From NCBI GenBank assembly GCA_021831565.1, contig JAKBMM010000031.1:1-35683 (forward strand): DNA of 35,683 nucleotides. The letters are read 5' to 3'. A program made the position numbers and the translations under genes. A model generated the notes under the pieces. That model saw only the letters and a program-made list of their open reading frames with translations, ran no database searches and was not told where the DNA came from. Below, piece by piece: positions 1 through 9,985 of the stretch. The stretch comes from Planctomycetota bacterium (lineage in GTDB: Bacteria > Planctomycetota > Phycisphaerae > WQYP01). Within the stretch, counting starts at the first letter, position 1. Each line of letters starts with the position of its first letter.

Positions 1-751
1 AGAGCAACTTGCCTGGGAGTAATTGCGGCGTTTGAGTCCATTCATGCCTATCGGCAGGCAGGCGCAAACCCTGTCCGCCAAGGGCGCGGAGACACATGAC
101 ATAGTATAGATATGTTGATACCACCCACCCCCCCCCCCCCAACAGTCCCGAAAGATGCCGGGGGCCGGCCGTGTGGTCAATGCGCAAACGGCGTCCACTT
201 CGCTTATCAGCGCGCGGCGCGATGGGATCGCCGGCAGTACCTAAAAGGGGGTCGGACATCCGGCCCGACTGAGGATCAGGACCATGGCGGCCTGGAAGGC
301 CGCCCCCCAAGGGGAGGTCCGAGCTTGCCGCGTCTACTTTTTGTTCACAAAGGAACATGGCTGAGCCCCGTTCACCGTGTGCACAACTTTTTACTACCGT
401 TGCGGCCGCGATTTGCGAGGCGGCCATATACCGATACTTGGATAGTCTAATCCACTTCCGATAAAAAGCAAGAGAAAAATTGTAGAAAATTTTCATCCCA
501 ATGGTCTGGAATGTTGTAACTGCTGGCCATATAACCACTTACGTGCCGATAAATTTATGAAAAAATATTCAAATTCCGTAATTGTTCTCGGCGGCGCGGA
601 AAACGGCCGCGGGATTGCGATCCCCGCGGCTGCGTGGCTGGGGCGGCGCGGTGATTGGCGGTCCCGGCACACCGGGAAAACCCGTGCCCGTCGGGACGCA
701 CGCGGAAAACACCCGGGGCATAAACGATTACCAGGCTCTCCCGAAAAATTG
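1..751. other. Gene-poor left edge with hairpins and one intergenic repeat copy
   Basis: No convincing gene is seen here. A plus frame is open from base 1 to a TGA at 97-99 (32 residues) and could be the tail of an upstream gene, but nothing in it is recognisable. An open frame at 112-450 has low-complexity, unconvincing translation. The stretch contains a run of 13 C at 128-140, a perfect 7-bp hairpin 286-292/298-304 nested inside GGACC 279-283/GGTCC 316-320, a 5-bp hairpin 251-255/265-269, an AT-richer segment at about 455-580, and the repeat copy 584-730 described separately. rsmA ends at 752 on the minus strand, so part of this is its 3' region. Confidence 0.6.
584..730 (+). repeat. Intergenic palindromic repeat, copy 1
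   Basis: About 147 bases that align along their whole length, with about four in five positions matching by eye, to 10816-10962. Shared blocks include CGGCGGCGCGGAAAA near the left end, GCGTGGCTGG and GCGGTGATT in the middle, and CCCGTCGGGACG followed by ACGCGGAAAA near the right end. Inside, GTCCCGGCAC pairs with GTGCC and CGGGAC across a short loop. The copy starts 21 nt beyond the stop codon of rsmA (minus strand) and may contribute to its 3' end. It is not obviously coding. It could be a miniature transposable element or a structured RNA element. Confidence 0.7.
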
Positions 752-1690
752 TCACCCCCACCGGGAATCGCCGGCGGGCAGCATTTCGCAAAGCAAAAGC
801 AGTTGCTCCGGTGCGAGATTTTCCGCCCGCTCCCGGGGGTCGATGCCAGACGCCTGGAGCCGGGGCAGGAGGGGAATGATCTGGACCGATGGAAATCCGT
901 GCCGAATGGCGTTGACCAGATTCTGCCGGCGGTGGGCGAAAAGCCCGGCCAGAATCCGTTGCATGCCCACCGCGTCGGACAGGGCCGCCATTTTCGCTTC
1001 ATTGGGCCGAATTAAAACCAGGGCGGAATGCACCTGGGGCGGCGGCCAGAAACTCTCCGGCGCAATCATTCGTAGAATTTCCACATCGCCAAGCAACTGA
1101 ATAATGATTCCCAGAGCGCCATAAGCCGCCGTGCCCGCCGTAGCCCGCATGCGCAGCGCGACCTCCCGCTGCACCGTGAACACCAGGCGCTCGAAGAGCA
1201 GTCCGCCGGGCGCGGAGTCATGCCGGTTCCGCCAGTGCAACAGCAACAGCTCGGCCACCAACGGGCTGGCCACGTTATACGGCAGATTGGCGACCAATTT
1301 GCCCCGGCGGTGGCGCCGGCCATTCCGCTCCGTTCGTTCCAGTAAGGTCAACAGGGCCTGCGTCACGGCGGGGTTGATTTCATGTTTCCCCGCCAGTACA
1401 TCGGCGCGGAGCCATTGGACGTTTTTGAGATGGTTCCAATGCTGCGCCGCCGCCGCCAACAAAGCCGAATCAATGTCCACCGCCAGCACGGTTCCGGCTT
1501 TTTCACTCAGCAGCGCGGTGAGATTTCCCGGTCCGGGTCCCACTTCCAGCACCACGTCGTCGCCGTGCAGATCCGCCGCATCCAGTATCGCGCGCAGCAC
1601 GCGCGGATCAATCATAAAATGCTGGCCGAGGCGGTGGCGCGGCCGGGCGCCGGCCTGGTGGAGAATGTTCTCAATGTCCCGCCGTCGCAT
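752..1690 (-). CDS. rsmA: 16S rRNA dimethyladenosine transferase RsmA (KsgA)
   Basis: Dimethylates two adjacent adenines in the terminal loop of 16S rRNA helix 45 during late 30S assembly, using S-adenosylmethionine. The 312-residue product has the family's N-terminal GQHF motif (residues 22-25), the SAM-binding motif EVGPGPGNL (49-57), an acidic residue after strand 2 (AVDID, near 72) and the catalytic NLPYNV motif (135-140). The C-terminal helical domain has the characteristic FAHRRQNL segment. It is slightly longer than the usual 260-280 residues, with an insert near 105-130. The ATG at 1690 follows a strong GGAGGT ribosome-binding site 8 nt upstream. It lies downstream of trpS on the same strand, 178 bp away, with a hairpin in the gap. 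No motif is missing, so it is probably functional. Confidence 0.95.
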   Translation of the reverse strand: MRRRDIENILHQAGARPRHRLGQHFMIDPRVLRAILDAADLHGDDVVLEVGPGPGNLTALLSEKAGTVLAVDIDSALLAAAAQHWNHLKNVQWLRADVLAGKHEINPAVTQALLTLLERTERNGRRHRRGKLVANLPYNVASPLVAELLLLHWRNRHDSAPGGLLFERLVFTVQREVALRMRATAGTAAYGALGIIIQLLGDVEILRMIAPESFWPPPQVHSALVLIRPNEAKMAALSDAVGMQRILAGLFAHRRQNLVNAIRHGFPSVQIIPLLPRLQASGIDPRERAENLAPEQLLLLCEMLPAGDSRWG

Positions 1691-1764
1691 GGCCGGAGAC
1701 CTCCGTACAAATCATATCTCCGGCGGGCCGATCAGCCGCCGCGTTCCACCGGCCGGTTGATCTG

Positions 1765-1792
1765 CCGGTATCCCGATCTATCGGAATGCCGG
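1765..1792 (-). other. Hairpin between trpS and rsmA
   Basis: An imperfect inverted repeat of about 11 paired bases, CCGG-TAT-CCGAT against ATCGG-AT-CCGG, lies in the 178-bp gap between trpS and rsmA. There is no T-run after it on either strand, so it is not a classical terminator. It may be a processing or attenuation structure in the rsmA leader, or a small dispersed palindrome. Confidence 0.35.
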
Positions 1793-1868
1793 GGGAGTCA
1801 TCCCGCCGGCGCTCCCCGGCCCAAGCGAACCGAGCATAATTCAGATATGGCACAATGGCCTATTCTTG

Positions 1869-2951
1869 CTAAAGGTAATTCTGTCGCAGCGCCGCCTTGG
1901 CCAGACGCAGTGTTTGTTCGGCCACGGCGTTGGCCCGGGCGGTTCCCTCCCGCAACACCGCCAGTATATAGCCCGGCTCTTTTTCCAGGGCCAGGCGCCG
2001 CTGCCGCATCGGTTCAATCAAGGCGACCAGTACGTCAACAAGTTTTTTCTTGCATTCCACGTCGCCGATGGCGCCGGCGCGGTATTTCTCCTCGGCCTGG
2101 CGAACCCAATCCTGATCCGGATGGAAGGTTTCATGGAAAATCCAAAGCGGGTTGTTTTCCACCGTGCCGGGATCGGTGGCACGCTTGCGGTTGGGGTCGG
2201 TGTACATCGCCATCACCTTTTTTCGCACCGCGTCCGGATCGTCGCTGATGAAAATGGCGTTGTGGAGCGATTTGCTCATTTTGAGCAACTGGCCGTCGGC
2301 GTTCGGCGGGCCGATGCCGACCAGGCGGCGCACGCGGCCGAGCCGGGGTTCGATGATGGGAAACAGGCCGCCGGCCTTGATGTAATCTTCGTCCCTGGTT
2401 TGCGGATTTACGCCGCAATAAAGCTGGTTGAACCGCCGGGCGACTTGGCGCGTCAATTCCAGGTGCGCCAGTTGGTCTTCCCCCACCGGAACCAGTTGCG
2501 GTCGAAAGGCCAGAATGTCGGCGATCTGACCGACGGGATAAAGCAGGAAACCGAAACTGTAATTATCGCCGAGGCCCTTATCGCGGATTTCGTCTTTCAG
2601 GGTGGGGTTTCGCATCAGGCGGCCGAAGGGCACGAGCATGGCGAAGAAAAACGTGAGTTCGGCGATGGCGGGAATTTCGGACTGCACAAAAATGGTGCTG
2701 CGTTTGGGATCAATGCCCGCGGCCAGGTAATCGGTGGCAATGTTCAGCACGCTTTGGCGGATTTCCTCGGGCTGATCGGCGCGCGTGGTGAAAGCGTGGG
2801 CGTTGGCGATGATGAAATAACACTCGTATTGATCCTGCATCCGCACGCGGTTTTCCAGCGAACCCACCCAATGGCCCAGGTGCAGGCGGCCGGTGGGGGT
2901 GTCGCCGGTGAGAAGGCGCGGTTGGGGTTGATTCTCCAGAGTCGGCGTCAT
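1869..2951 (-). CDS. trpS: Tryptophan--tRNA ligase
   Basis: Charges tRNA-Trp with tryptophan in an ATP-dependent reaction in the cytoplasm. The 360-residue protein is a class I synthetase. The HIGH-type signature is HLGH (residues 24-27, within TGRLHLGHW), the family motif VGEDQ is at 156-160 and KMSKS is at 224-228. Length is normal for bacterial TrpS (330-360). The start at 2951 is supported by GGAG a few bases upstream on the minus strand. It is flanked by dinG (85 bp upstream) and rsmA on the same strand, so the three may be co-transcribed, though the gaps allow separate promoters. No tryptophan-specific T-box leader is visible in the short upstream gap. Confidence 0.95.
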   Translation of the reverse strand: MTPTLENQPQPRLLTGDTPTGRLHLGHWVGSLENRVRMQDQYECYFIIANAHAFTTRADQPEEIRQSVLNIATDYLAAGIDPKRSTIFVQSEIPAIAELTFFFAMLVPFGRLMRNPTLKDEIRDKGLGDNYSFGFLLYPVGQIADILAFRPQLVPVGEDQLAHLELTRQVARRFNQLYCGVNPQTRDEDYIKAGGLFPIIEPRLGRVRRLVGIGPPNADGQLLKMSKSLHNAIFISDDPDAVRKKVMAMYTDPNRKRATDPGTVENNPLWIFHETFHPDQDWVRQAEEKYRAGAIGDVECKKKLVDVLVALIEPMRQRRLALEKEPGYILAVLREGTARANAVAEQTLRLAKAALRQNYL

Positions 2952-3036
2952 GTCATACTCCGATCAATATGCGGCGTATTATCCGTGCCGCGGGAAACTT
3001 GTAAACGGGGCGCCTTCCACCCGCGCGCCTCGCCCG

Positions 3037-5115
3037 TCACGGCACTTGTTCCACGCGGCAGGCCGGCAGGGCGTCAAGAAACAAGCGCCCATAGCGGCGG
3101 GTGACGATACGCTTATCGAGCACCACCACAATACCCTTGTCCTGGTTGGCGCGGATGAGCCGGCCGAATCCCTGCTTGAATTTGATCACCGCCTCCGGTA
3201 CGGAATATTCCTGAAACGGATCTCCGCCGGCGCTGGCAATCGCTTCCATACGGGCTTCGATCAAGGGCTTGTCCGGCACGGCGAAGGGCAGGCGGGTGAT
3301 GATGACGTTGCCCAGCGCCGCGCCCGGCACATCCACTCCCTGCCAGAAGGAATCGGTTCCCAGCAGTACGCTGTGATCCTGGCCGCGCAAGCGCGCCAGC
3401 AATTGGCTGCGCGTGAGACTGCGGCCCTGCACCAGCAGCGGATAGCCCAGCTTTTGCAGTTCCGGTTCAAGAATCGCCGCGGCCCGATCCAGGGCGGCAT
3501 AACTGGTGAAAAGCAGCAGAGCCCGGCCTTCGGTCCGTCGCAGGTAATGGAGCGCCCGCCGCATGGACTGTTCGGCGAAGCCATTTTCATCCGGGGCGGG
3601 CAATCCGATTTCCAGGTACAGCGTGACCTGGTTGGCATAATCAAAAGGCGAGCCGAGCAACAGCTCTCCGGCCTTGTCCAAACCGATGCGGCGGCGGAGA
3701 AAAGCGAAGGGACCCGGCTTGACGGCGCCCGGCGGGTTGTTTGTTTTCTCCCCCGGGCGGCCGATCGCCAGCGTGGCGCTGGTGAGAATAACGGATTTAT
3801 GCGCATCGAAGAGATTGGCTCGTAAATGCTCCGCCACGTCCACCGGGCTTAAATGCAGGGAAAGCCGCCGCGTGGAGCGGCCCCGATCTTCCATCCAATA
3901 AACCGCATCCGGCTGCTCCTGATTGAGCAGGGTATTGAGCGCCAAGGCCTGGCCGCCACAGCGGTCGGCCAGAGAGTTCAGTTCGAAGCGGTCCTTTTCA
4001 ATTTCATACGCCGGGCCGGACAGCGGCTTTCCTTCTTGTGGATTGTCCACGAGCGGTGGAGGGAGCGAGCCGCTTTTTCCCGCAGCCGGCCCGCTGGAAT
4101 TGACCAGCGCCCGCAGGGCGCGTTCCACCCGCCGCAAAGCCGGGGAAAGGATGTTTTCCACAATTCCCTTCCGGCGGATGCGCCCATTGGTTGATCCTTG
4201 TTCGCGTTTCCATAGAGCCAGATGATCAAAGAACTTCTCGGCCACGTGCTGGGCGTCGGCCACGGCTTCCTCGGCGGTTTGGGCGTCGGTGTGGCGAAGA
4301 CTCGCCAGAAATCCGCGGCCCGTGCGCGGCTGAAACAGGCTGCCCAGCAGACGCATGACTTGGGTTTCGCCGAGGCTCAGCCCCAGATGATCGGCGGCGA
4401 CGGCTTCCATCGTGTGTGCCTCGTCGATCACCACCAGGTCGTAATCAGGCAGGATGGACGATCCGGCGCGCCGCACGGCCAGATCGGAAAACAGCAGGGC
4501 GTGATTGCAGATCAATAGCCGGCCGTTTTGGATACGCCGCCGGCTCGCCTGGTAAAAGCATGGCTCATAAAATTTGCAGCGCCGTCCCAAACAGTTGCCG
4601 TGCTCGGCACAAACTTTGTCCCACACCTGCCAGGCGGGTTGGTGCGGCAGATCCGAAAGCGAGCCGTCGCTGGTGTGTTTCGACCATTGCTGGATCATGT
4701 CCAAGTCGCTCAGGAGGGCCGGTTGCGTGAAGAGGTCCACGACTTTCTGCCGGGTCTGCTCGCAGCGGCGCAGGCAAAGGTAATTGGATCGCCCCTTGCA
4801 CAGAACGGCCGAAAATTCCTCGCCGCTGACGGCCCGTAGAAAGGGAATGTCCTTTTCCACAAGTTGTTCCTGGAGGCTGATGGTGTGGGTTGAAATCACC
4901 ACCCGCCGGCCGTGTTGGACCACTTGGCGAATGGCGGGTACCAGGTAAGCGAACGATTTGCCGACGCCCGTGCCGGCTTCGACGATCAGATGCCCGCCTT
5001 CTTCAAAAGCACGGTCCACCGCCGCCGCCATTTGCACCTGCTGGGGGCGCAGTTGGAAGTTGGGGAGCCGTTGGGCCACCGGTCCTTGCGGCGAAAGAAA
5101 TTGGAGCGTATCCAT
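3037..5115 (-). CDS. dinG: DinG/XPD-type ATP-dependent DNA helicase with iron-sulfur cluster
   Basis: A superfamily 2 helicase of the DinG/Rad3 class, expected to unwind DNA 5' to 3' during repair and at replication conflicts. The 692 residues show Walker A (AGTGVGKS, about 47-54), the DEAH box (231-234), motif VI (GFGRLIR near the C terminus), and cysteines for a [4Fe-4S] cluster: C175, C180 and C186 with the x4, x5 spacing typical of DinG, plus C114 or C118 as the first ligand. There is no N-terminal exonuclease domain, unlike Gram-positive DinG, so it is the helicase-only form. The start is the ATG at 5115. It is divergent from the tRNA-Lys gene, sharing the 91-bp gap. Family assignment is firm; the precise role (dinG versus yoaA-like) cannot be decided from sequence. 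Confidence 0.9.
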   Translation of the reverse strand: MDTLQFLSPQGPVAQRLPNFQLRPQQVQMAAAVDRAFEEGGHLIVEAGTGVGKSFAYLVPAIRQVVQHGRRVVISTHTISLQEQLVEKDIPFLRAVSGEEFSAVLCKGRSNYLCLRRCEQTRQKVVDLFTQPALLSDLDMIQQWSKHTSDGSLSDLPHQPAWQVWDKVCAEHGNCLGRRCKFYEPCFYQASRRRIQNGRLLICNHALLFSDLAVRRAGSSILPDYDLVVIDEAHTMEAVAADHLGLSLGETQVMRLLGSLFQPRTGRGFLASLRHTDAQTAEEAVADAQHVAEKFFDHLALWKREQGSTNGRIRRKGIVENILSPALRRVERALRALVNSSGPAAGKSGSLPPPLVDNPQEGKPLSGPAYEIEKDRFELNSLADRCGGQALALNTLLNQEQPDAVYWMEDRGRSTRRLSLHLSPVDVAEHLRANLFDAHKSVILTSATLAIGRPGEKTNNPPGAVKPGPFAFLRRRIGLDKAGELLLGSPFDYANQVTLYLEIGLPAPDENGFAEQSMRRALHYLRRTEGRALLLFTSYAALDRAAAILEPELQKLGYPLLVQGRSLTRSQLLARLRGQDHSVLLGTDSFWQGVDVPGAALGNVIITRLPFAVPDKPLIEARMEAIASAGGDPFQEYSVPEAVIKFKQGFGRLIRANQDKGIVVVLDKRIVTRRYGRLFLDALPACRVEQVP

Positions 5116-5155
5116 CGCGATGAAGCATACTCGCCGGCCGGCCCGGCGTCCCGCC

Positions 5156-5183
5156 TTGACCCCCCGGCTGGATATCCTAAAAT
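5156..5183 (+). promoter_or_regulatory. Sigma-70 type promoter of tRNA-Lys and ychF
   Basis: TTGACC at 5156-5161, a 16-nt spacer, and TAAAAT at 5178-5183. Each box matches five of six consensus bases. Transcription would start near 5190, about 17 nt before the tRNA. The same arrangement (TTGACT, 16 nt, TAAAAT) recurs at 13784-13811. Confidence 0.7.
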
Positions 5184-5206
5184 GACCTCAAACAGGCTCT
5201 ACAATC

Positions 5207-5279
<73 letters not shown>

Positions 5280-5308
5280 GTTCCACTTATTTTTGGAGCG
5301 GTTTTTCG

Positions 5309-6403
5309 ATGCAGGTCGGTATTGTCGGTTTGCCCAATGTAGGCAAGTCCACACTGTTTAACGCCTTGACCAACGCGGGGGCGCTGGCGGCGAATTATCC
5401 CTTTGCCACCATTGAGCCAAACGTCGGCGTGGTCAGCGTTCCGGATCCGCGGCTGGCGCTAATCAACCGGTTTATCGCAACCGAAAAAATCGTGCCGGCG
5501 CTGCTGCGAGTGGTGGACATCGCCGGCCTGGTGCGCGGCGCCAGCGCCGGCGAAGGGCTGGGCAACAAGTTTCTTGCCCATATCCGTGAAGTGGACGCCA
5601 TTTTACACATCGTCCGTTGCTTTGAAGACGGCGAAGTATTGCATGTGGAGGAGGGAATCGATCCGCAGCGCGACATCGATACCATCGACACCGAGTTGAT
5701 GCTCGCCGACCTGGAAACGCTGGAAAAGTCGCTCGATAAGAACCGCCGTCTCGCCCGCGCCGGCGATAAAGACGCCGGAATATCGGCGGGCCTGATGGAA
5801 TCGTGCGTGGAATCGCTCCAGCATGGTAAACCGCTGCGTTCCCTTCTCGCTGGTTGCAAACCGGAAGAACGCAAAGCCATCAGCGCCTGGGGAATGTTGA
5901 CCGCAAAAAAAGTTCTCTATGTCGCCAACGTGGATGAGGCGGATCCGCTTGGTCGCGGACCGCTGGCCGAAGTGGTCCGACGGCGGGCGGCCGATGAGGA
6001 CGGCGCGATGACCCCGGTATGCGCCAAGTTGGAGGCGGAACTGGCGGAACTCTCGGCGGAAGACCGTCAGGCGATGCTCAAGTACCTGGGGCTGCCGGAG
6101 CCGGCGCTGGACGCGGTCGCTCGCCAGGCATATCGGCTGCTGGGCCTGCAGAGTTTTTTCACCGCCGGTCCGAAAGAAATTCGCGCCTGGACCATCGTTC
6201 AGGGAACCACGGCGCCGCAAGCGGCCGGTGTAATCCACAGCGATTTTGAGAAGGGCTTTATCCGCGCCGAAGTGTACAACATTTCCGATTTGCATGTACT
6301 CAAGAGCGAAGCGGCCATTCGCGGGGCGGGAAAAATGCGCTCCGAAGGCAAGAATTACGTGCTGCGGGAAGGCGACATCGTCCACTTTCTTTTCAACGCT
6401 TGA
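5309..6403 (+). CDS. ychF: Redox-regulated ATPase YchF (Obg-like GTPase family)
   Basis: A ribosome-associated P-loop protein of the TRAFAC class that binds ATP rather than GTP. The 364-residue product starts at the ATG at 5309 with GGAG at 5295-5298; an upstream in-frame start would lie inside the tRNA and is rejected. Walker [10 protein letters not shown] is at residues 7-15 and a DIAGLVRGA segment follows as G3. The G4 position reads NVDE instead of NKxD, which is the hallmark of YchF's relaxed nucleotide preference. The central coiled-coil insert and the C-terminal TGS domain ([16 protein letters not shown] onward) are present, so the protein is full length. It is 29 nt downstream of tRNA-Lys and probably shares its promoter. 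Confidence 0.96.
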   Translation: MQVGIVGLPNVGKSTLFNALTNAGALAANYPFATIEPNVGVVSVPDPRLALINRFIATEKIVPALLRVVDIAGLVRGASAGEGLGNKFLAHIREVDAILHIVRCFEDGEVLHVEEGIDPQRDIDTIDTELMLADLETLEKSLDKNRRLARAGDKDAGISAGLMESCVESLQHGKPLRSLLAGCKPEERKAISAWGMLTAKKVLYVANVDEADPLGRGPLAEVVRRRAADEDGAMTPVCAKLEAELAELSAEDRQAMLKYLGLPEPALDAVARQAYRLLGLQSFFTAGPKEIRAWTIVQGTTAPQAAGVIHSDFEKGFIRAEVYNISDLHVLKSEAAIRGAGKMRSEGKNYVLREGDIVHFLFNA

Positions 6404-6441
6404 TATCTGGCGATGGTCTTTATCTTGTTCGGCCCGGCTAT

Positions 6442-6447
6442 TATACT
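6442..6447 (+). promoter_or_regulatory. Possible -10 box upstream of the GxGYxYP-type gene
   Basis: TATACT at 6442-6447 within an AT-rich patch after ychF. At the expected distance upstream there is only TTTATC, a poor -35 match. It would give a leader of about 135 nt for the gene at 6589. Confidence 0.3.
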
Positions 6448-6588
6448 CCGCGCCGCAGGGCTTAAGAGAGTACCGGCGTAAGGTCACGGAGCAATTCGGT
6501 GAAGCCGGGCTACGTGGCAAGACTATATCGGCGGGCAACCGGCCGAGGACGCCGTCCGGACAAGGCATGAAACACAAGGGAATCGCCA

Positions 6589-8427
6589 ATGAGCAGAATT
6601 GACAGGAAAGACTTGAGACATTTACCAAATGAAACAGCGGCGCTGCTTTCACGGCGCGATGTTCTGCAAGCCCTCGCCGCGGCGAGTCTGGGCGGATTGC
6701 TGGCGACGGGCGCCGGTGTCGCGGCCGGGCCGCGGAAAATGGAACCTCCCGTGGTATGGGTGATTGACGCCGGAAGCTTTACCACCGACGAGCGTCTGAC
6801 CATGGCGGCGCTGCAGGGGTTGGCGAATCGAACCACTCCCCGCGTCTTTCTGAATTATGGCGGGTCCTTGGCCTTCCTGCGGTTCGACTTTCCTCTTGCC
6901 TCCGGAGAAAAACCCGACGGGTGGAATCGGGCGGCAGCGGCGGCATTATCCAAAAAATACCCCGCCATCGATGATTACTGGATAGCCGAGCTGGCCCGCC
7001 TGGGCTTGTTTCAGTTTAAGACATGTACAGTTGAAAAACTGATTGCCCATTGCGCACCACATGTAAAAGGCCTGATCCTTTATCACAACATCGACGATGA
7101 CCTGGCCATCGCGGCGACGATGGCCGGATTGCGTGCGGCGCTGCCGGTAACACCGCTGGTGCGCTGCCAATGGTTTGCACGGCTGCAACATCCGCCGGCG
7201 ACAATCTTTGATGTGGGAAGTTTATACACGCAATACCCGCGCGGGGTGCCCCGGCGCGTGGCGGCGCACCGTTGGGCGATTGAACATCTGCTGCCGGAAT
7301 GCTCCAGGGGCGGAGTTTTCTCGCGCGTCTTCGATTATGGTTCCGCCGCTTTCGACACGCTCCCCGACGTGGACCTGGCGATTCAGCAGCGCTGGTTCAC
7401 CTTTCAACTTGACTACGGCAACTCCAACACTCATCCCACGCATAATCCCAAGCGGCTCCAAGAGATTGATCTGGAAAGCTCTCTGCTTGACAAAATCCTG
7501 AACCATCTTGAACCGTGGGCGCCGGTATACGGCTGGGGTGAACCAGGCGAAGGAGCCGTAGTCGATCATATATCACGCAGCGGCCACGTCCTTATATGCA
7601 CCGCCAATGGGAACGGAACGTTTTTCTGGGACATGCCGGTGTTAACCCGACCTTTTGGCCAACCCGGCAAACAAAGAACAACGCCGAAACTCGAAGACAA
7701 AATCTACATCGCCTTCATGGTCAACGAGGGCGATACGCTGAAGTGTTTGACCGCGCTGGAAAATGCCGGAAGCTGGATTCAACCCGAACGCGGACGGTTC
7801 CCCATCAACTGGGGCATGGACCCGCTGCTCTATCGGGAATTTCCAGGATTAGTAAGTTATTACTACAAAACCGCGACACCGCATGATTATTTCTTTGCCG
7901 CAAGTTCCTGCTGGGGTTATGCGCATCCGGATGCGATGCCCGACAAACTTATTCTTCCCTACGCGCGGCTGATTAATCAGGGGCTGCGATCCACCGGACT
8001 GACCATCGGCGACATCTGGTGGGATGAAAACTTGAAAAAACGAGGACTGTGGAACGCCTTCCTTAAGACCAGCGGCTTAAGGGGCCTTACCCAATGGAGC
8101 AGCGGCTTCCAATCGGTCGAGTATCCCGCCGCCGGTATACCGGTGGTGTATAGTCGTGATTATTACACGCTTAAAGATCCGTTGGTGACGGCGAAACAGC
8201 TCCTGGCGCAATCCCAACAGATCGCCGGCCCATGGTTTGTGGTGATCTATGGAGGAATGCCCACCGGCACGCCTTATCTCTTTGACCAGGTGATCAAGCG
8301 CCTGCCGCGGGAGCGGTTCGAGCCTTTGCGATTGGATGATTTTTTCAATCTGGCCCGCGAAGCCCGTCCCAAAATTGAGGGGCTTTGCTGGCAACACGAT
8401 AAATTGATCCGAAAATCTCAGAAATAA
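6589..8427 (+). CDS. Tat-exported GxGYxYP-type putative glycan-acting protein
   Basis: A 612-residue secreted protein. The N terminus carries a twin-arginine signal (SRRDVLQALAAASLGG at about 21-36 followed by a hydrophobic stretch), so it is probably exported folded. The body resembles the GxGYxYP family, large uncharacterised proteins often encoded near glycoside hydrolases in Bacteroidetes, Verrucomicrobia and Planctomycetes. The signature region reads CWGYAHP near residues 440-446, a variant of GxGYxYP in which the first Gly and the second Tyr are replaced. AAGGGAA at 6576-6582 supports the start. It is followed by the restriction-modification genes, then by a GH3 glycosidase on the same strand, suggesting a carbohydrate locus interrupted by the RM module. 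The enzymatic activity is unknown. Confidence 0.65.
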   Translation: MSRIDRKDLRHLPNETAALLSRRDVLQALAAASLGGLLATGAGVAAGPRKMEPPVVWVIDAGSFTTDERLTMAALQGLANRTTPRVFLNYGGSLAFLRFDFPLASGEKPDGWNRAAAAALSKKYPAIDDYWIAELARLGLFQFKTCTVEKLIAHCAPHVKGLILYHNIDDDLAIAATMAGLRAALPVTPLVRCQWFARLQHPPATIFDVGSLYTQYPRGVPRRVAAHRWAIEHLLPECSRGGVFSRVFDYGSAAFDTLPDVDLAIQQRWFTFQLDYGNSNTHPTHNPKRLQEIDLESSLLDKILNHLEPWAPVYGWGEPGEGAVVDHISRSGHVLICTANGNGTFFWDMPVLTRPFGQPGKQRTTPKLEDKIYIAFMVNEGDTLKCLTALENAGSWIQPERGRFPINWGMDPLLYREFPGLVSYYYKTATPHDYFFAASSCWGYAHPDAMPDKLILPYARLINQGLRSTGLTIGDIWWDENLKKRGLWNAFLKTSGLRGLTQWSSGFQSVEYPAAGIPVVYSRDYYTLKDPLVTAKQLLAQSQQIAGPWFVVIYGGMPTGTPYLFDQVIKRLPRERFEPLRLDDFFNLAREARPKIEGLCWQHDKLIRKSQK

Positions 8428-8494
8428 AATCATATGGCAGTCAGCTTTGTATCATGGTATCCTATCACGTACTGGTTTGCAGGGACACAACTTT

Positions 8495-9451
8495 ATGGGC
8501 AATTCGTTGCAATTGATGAATCGATCCAGCCTGAGCAGCCATCCAAAACCAGCACGCATTTCCATCCCACCACGAATCACAGCGTTACAAGCAAAAAAGC
8601 TTATCCCCTTCGGTTGGTATGGGGGGAAGTTTTCGCACATGGACTGGTTGATGCCATTGCTGCCCCGATGTCACCATTATTGCGAACCGTTCGCCGGTTC
8701 AGGTGCCGTTTTATTAAACCGCCGCCCTTCAGCTATCGAGACATACAACGACATCGACGGCGAGGTGTGCAATTTTTTCCGTGTTCTGCGGGACCAGAAA
8801 AACGAATTGATTGAAGTCATCGCCTTGACACCCTTTTCTCGCGAAGAATTCGCCCTGGCATGCCAACTGGATCCTATACTGTCACCATTGGAACGAGCAC
8901 GCCGGTTCTATGTTCGCGCCCGCCAGGTACGCACGGGACTAGCCCAGACCGCTACCATCGGCCGATGGGCCAATTGCAAAAATACCAGCCGTAGCGGCAT
9001 GAGCGGAGTGATCAGCCGGTGGTTGGGCGGCGTTGAGATGTTGCCGGAAATTGCCAGCCGCCTGCTACGTATTCAAATTGAGAATCGTCCAGCTACTGAT
9101 GTAATTCGCCTGTATGACTCACCTGAGACACTGTTTTACTGCGATCCTCCGTATATTCACACTACCCGTGGAGATTCCAACGCATACGGTTACGAAATGA
9201 CCGATGACCAGCACCGCGAGTTAGCCTGTGTGCTCAATGCTGCGCAAGGCATGGTCGCTGTTTCAAATTATCCATGTTCATTGATGGACAAATTGTATCC
9301 CGCAGGCAAATGGTGGAAAACGCTGGGGCCGCTTAAGACCAATCACGCCACCAAGGGCTTACGCCGTGAAGCTCTCTGGACAAATTATGATCCTCGAAAA
9401 ATACGCGAAGGGCGGTCCGAATCAAATGGACACCTTTTCCAAGATACTTAA
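8495..9451 (+). CDS. D12-class DNA N6-adenine methyltransferase of a SacI-type RM system
   Basis: Transfers a methyl group from S-adenosylmethionine to N6 of adenine in a specific DNA site. In the 318-residue product the D12 signatures are FGWYGGK (39-45), the SAM motif PFAGSG (65-70) and the catalytic DPPY (217-220). Start choice: ATG 8495 has AGGG at 8481-8484 about 10 nt upstream; a TTG at 8447 would add 16 unconvincing residues and ATG 8516 is also possible. Its 3' end overlaps the endonuclease gene (start 9426) by 26 nt, which indicates a coupled RM operon. The reading frame is intact although the partner nuclease is broken, so it may act as an orphan methyltransferase. Base composition is visibly less GC-rich than neighbouring genes, consistent with transfer. 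The recognition site is inferred only from the SacI-like partner. Confidence 0.9.
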   Translation: MGNSLQLMNRSSLSSHPKPARISIPPRITALQAKKLIPFGWYGGKFSHMDWLMPLLPRCHHYCEPFAGSGAVLLNRRPSAIETYNDIDGEVCNFFRVLRDQKNELIEVIALTPFSREEFALACQLDPILSPLERARRFYVRARQVRTGLAQTATIGRWANCKNTSRSGMSGVISRWLGGVEMLPEIASRLLRIQIENRPATDVIRLYDSPETLFYCDPPYIHTTRGDSNAYGYEMTDDQHRELACVLNAAQGMVAVSNYPCSLMDKLYPAGKWWKTLGPLKTNHATKGLRREALWTNYDPRKIREGRSESNGHLFQDT

Positions 9452-9985
9452 CGATTCATACCGGCGTGTCTTGAGACGGGGAAACAAATCGTTTGTCTCC
9501 GATGCCAGCATTCGCCAACGGGTGGAGACTGTGGTGTTATGTTTGCGCAACCGTGCAGGCGTTCGCGCCTTGCTTGCCGGACTGCTGGCCAAAATTCAAT
9601 CGCCCGCAGTGGATATTCGCAAACCATATACCGACATTGCAGGCGCGACCGGTGGCGACTGCTACTCCGGGCGATTTTATGATGAACGTTATGTTCAGCG
9701 CCTTGCCGATTCGCCATATAGATTTCCGATCAACGCAACGACCGCATTTCTTACGCCCGGTTTTCGCACCAAAAACATCGTCCTGACAATGGATATCAAT
9801 CTGGAAGGTCGTCCTGCCGAGATGTACAAGGCATTGCTGGAACTCTTTGACTCCATCCAGAACAACCGCGTCACTGCTACCACGGTCATGGACGAATCAA
9901 TGCGATTGCTGGTCATTGAGCGCGACCAGCGCCAAGCCAGCATAGAAAAACTTGTCCGCGACATCAACCGCACCGCAGATCAACT

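Noticed and set aside
112-450. A 112-residue ORF at the left edge
   Set aside because: Low-complexity start from a C tract, no family features, no ribosome-binding site.
493-1100. Several overlapping ORFs opposite the rsmA 3' end and repeat copy 1
   Set aside because: They are shadows of rsmA and the repeat; none has recognisable features.
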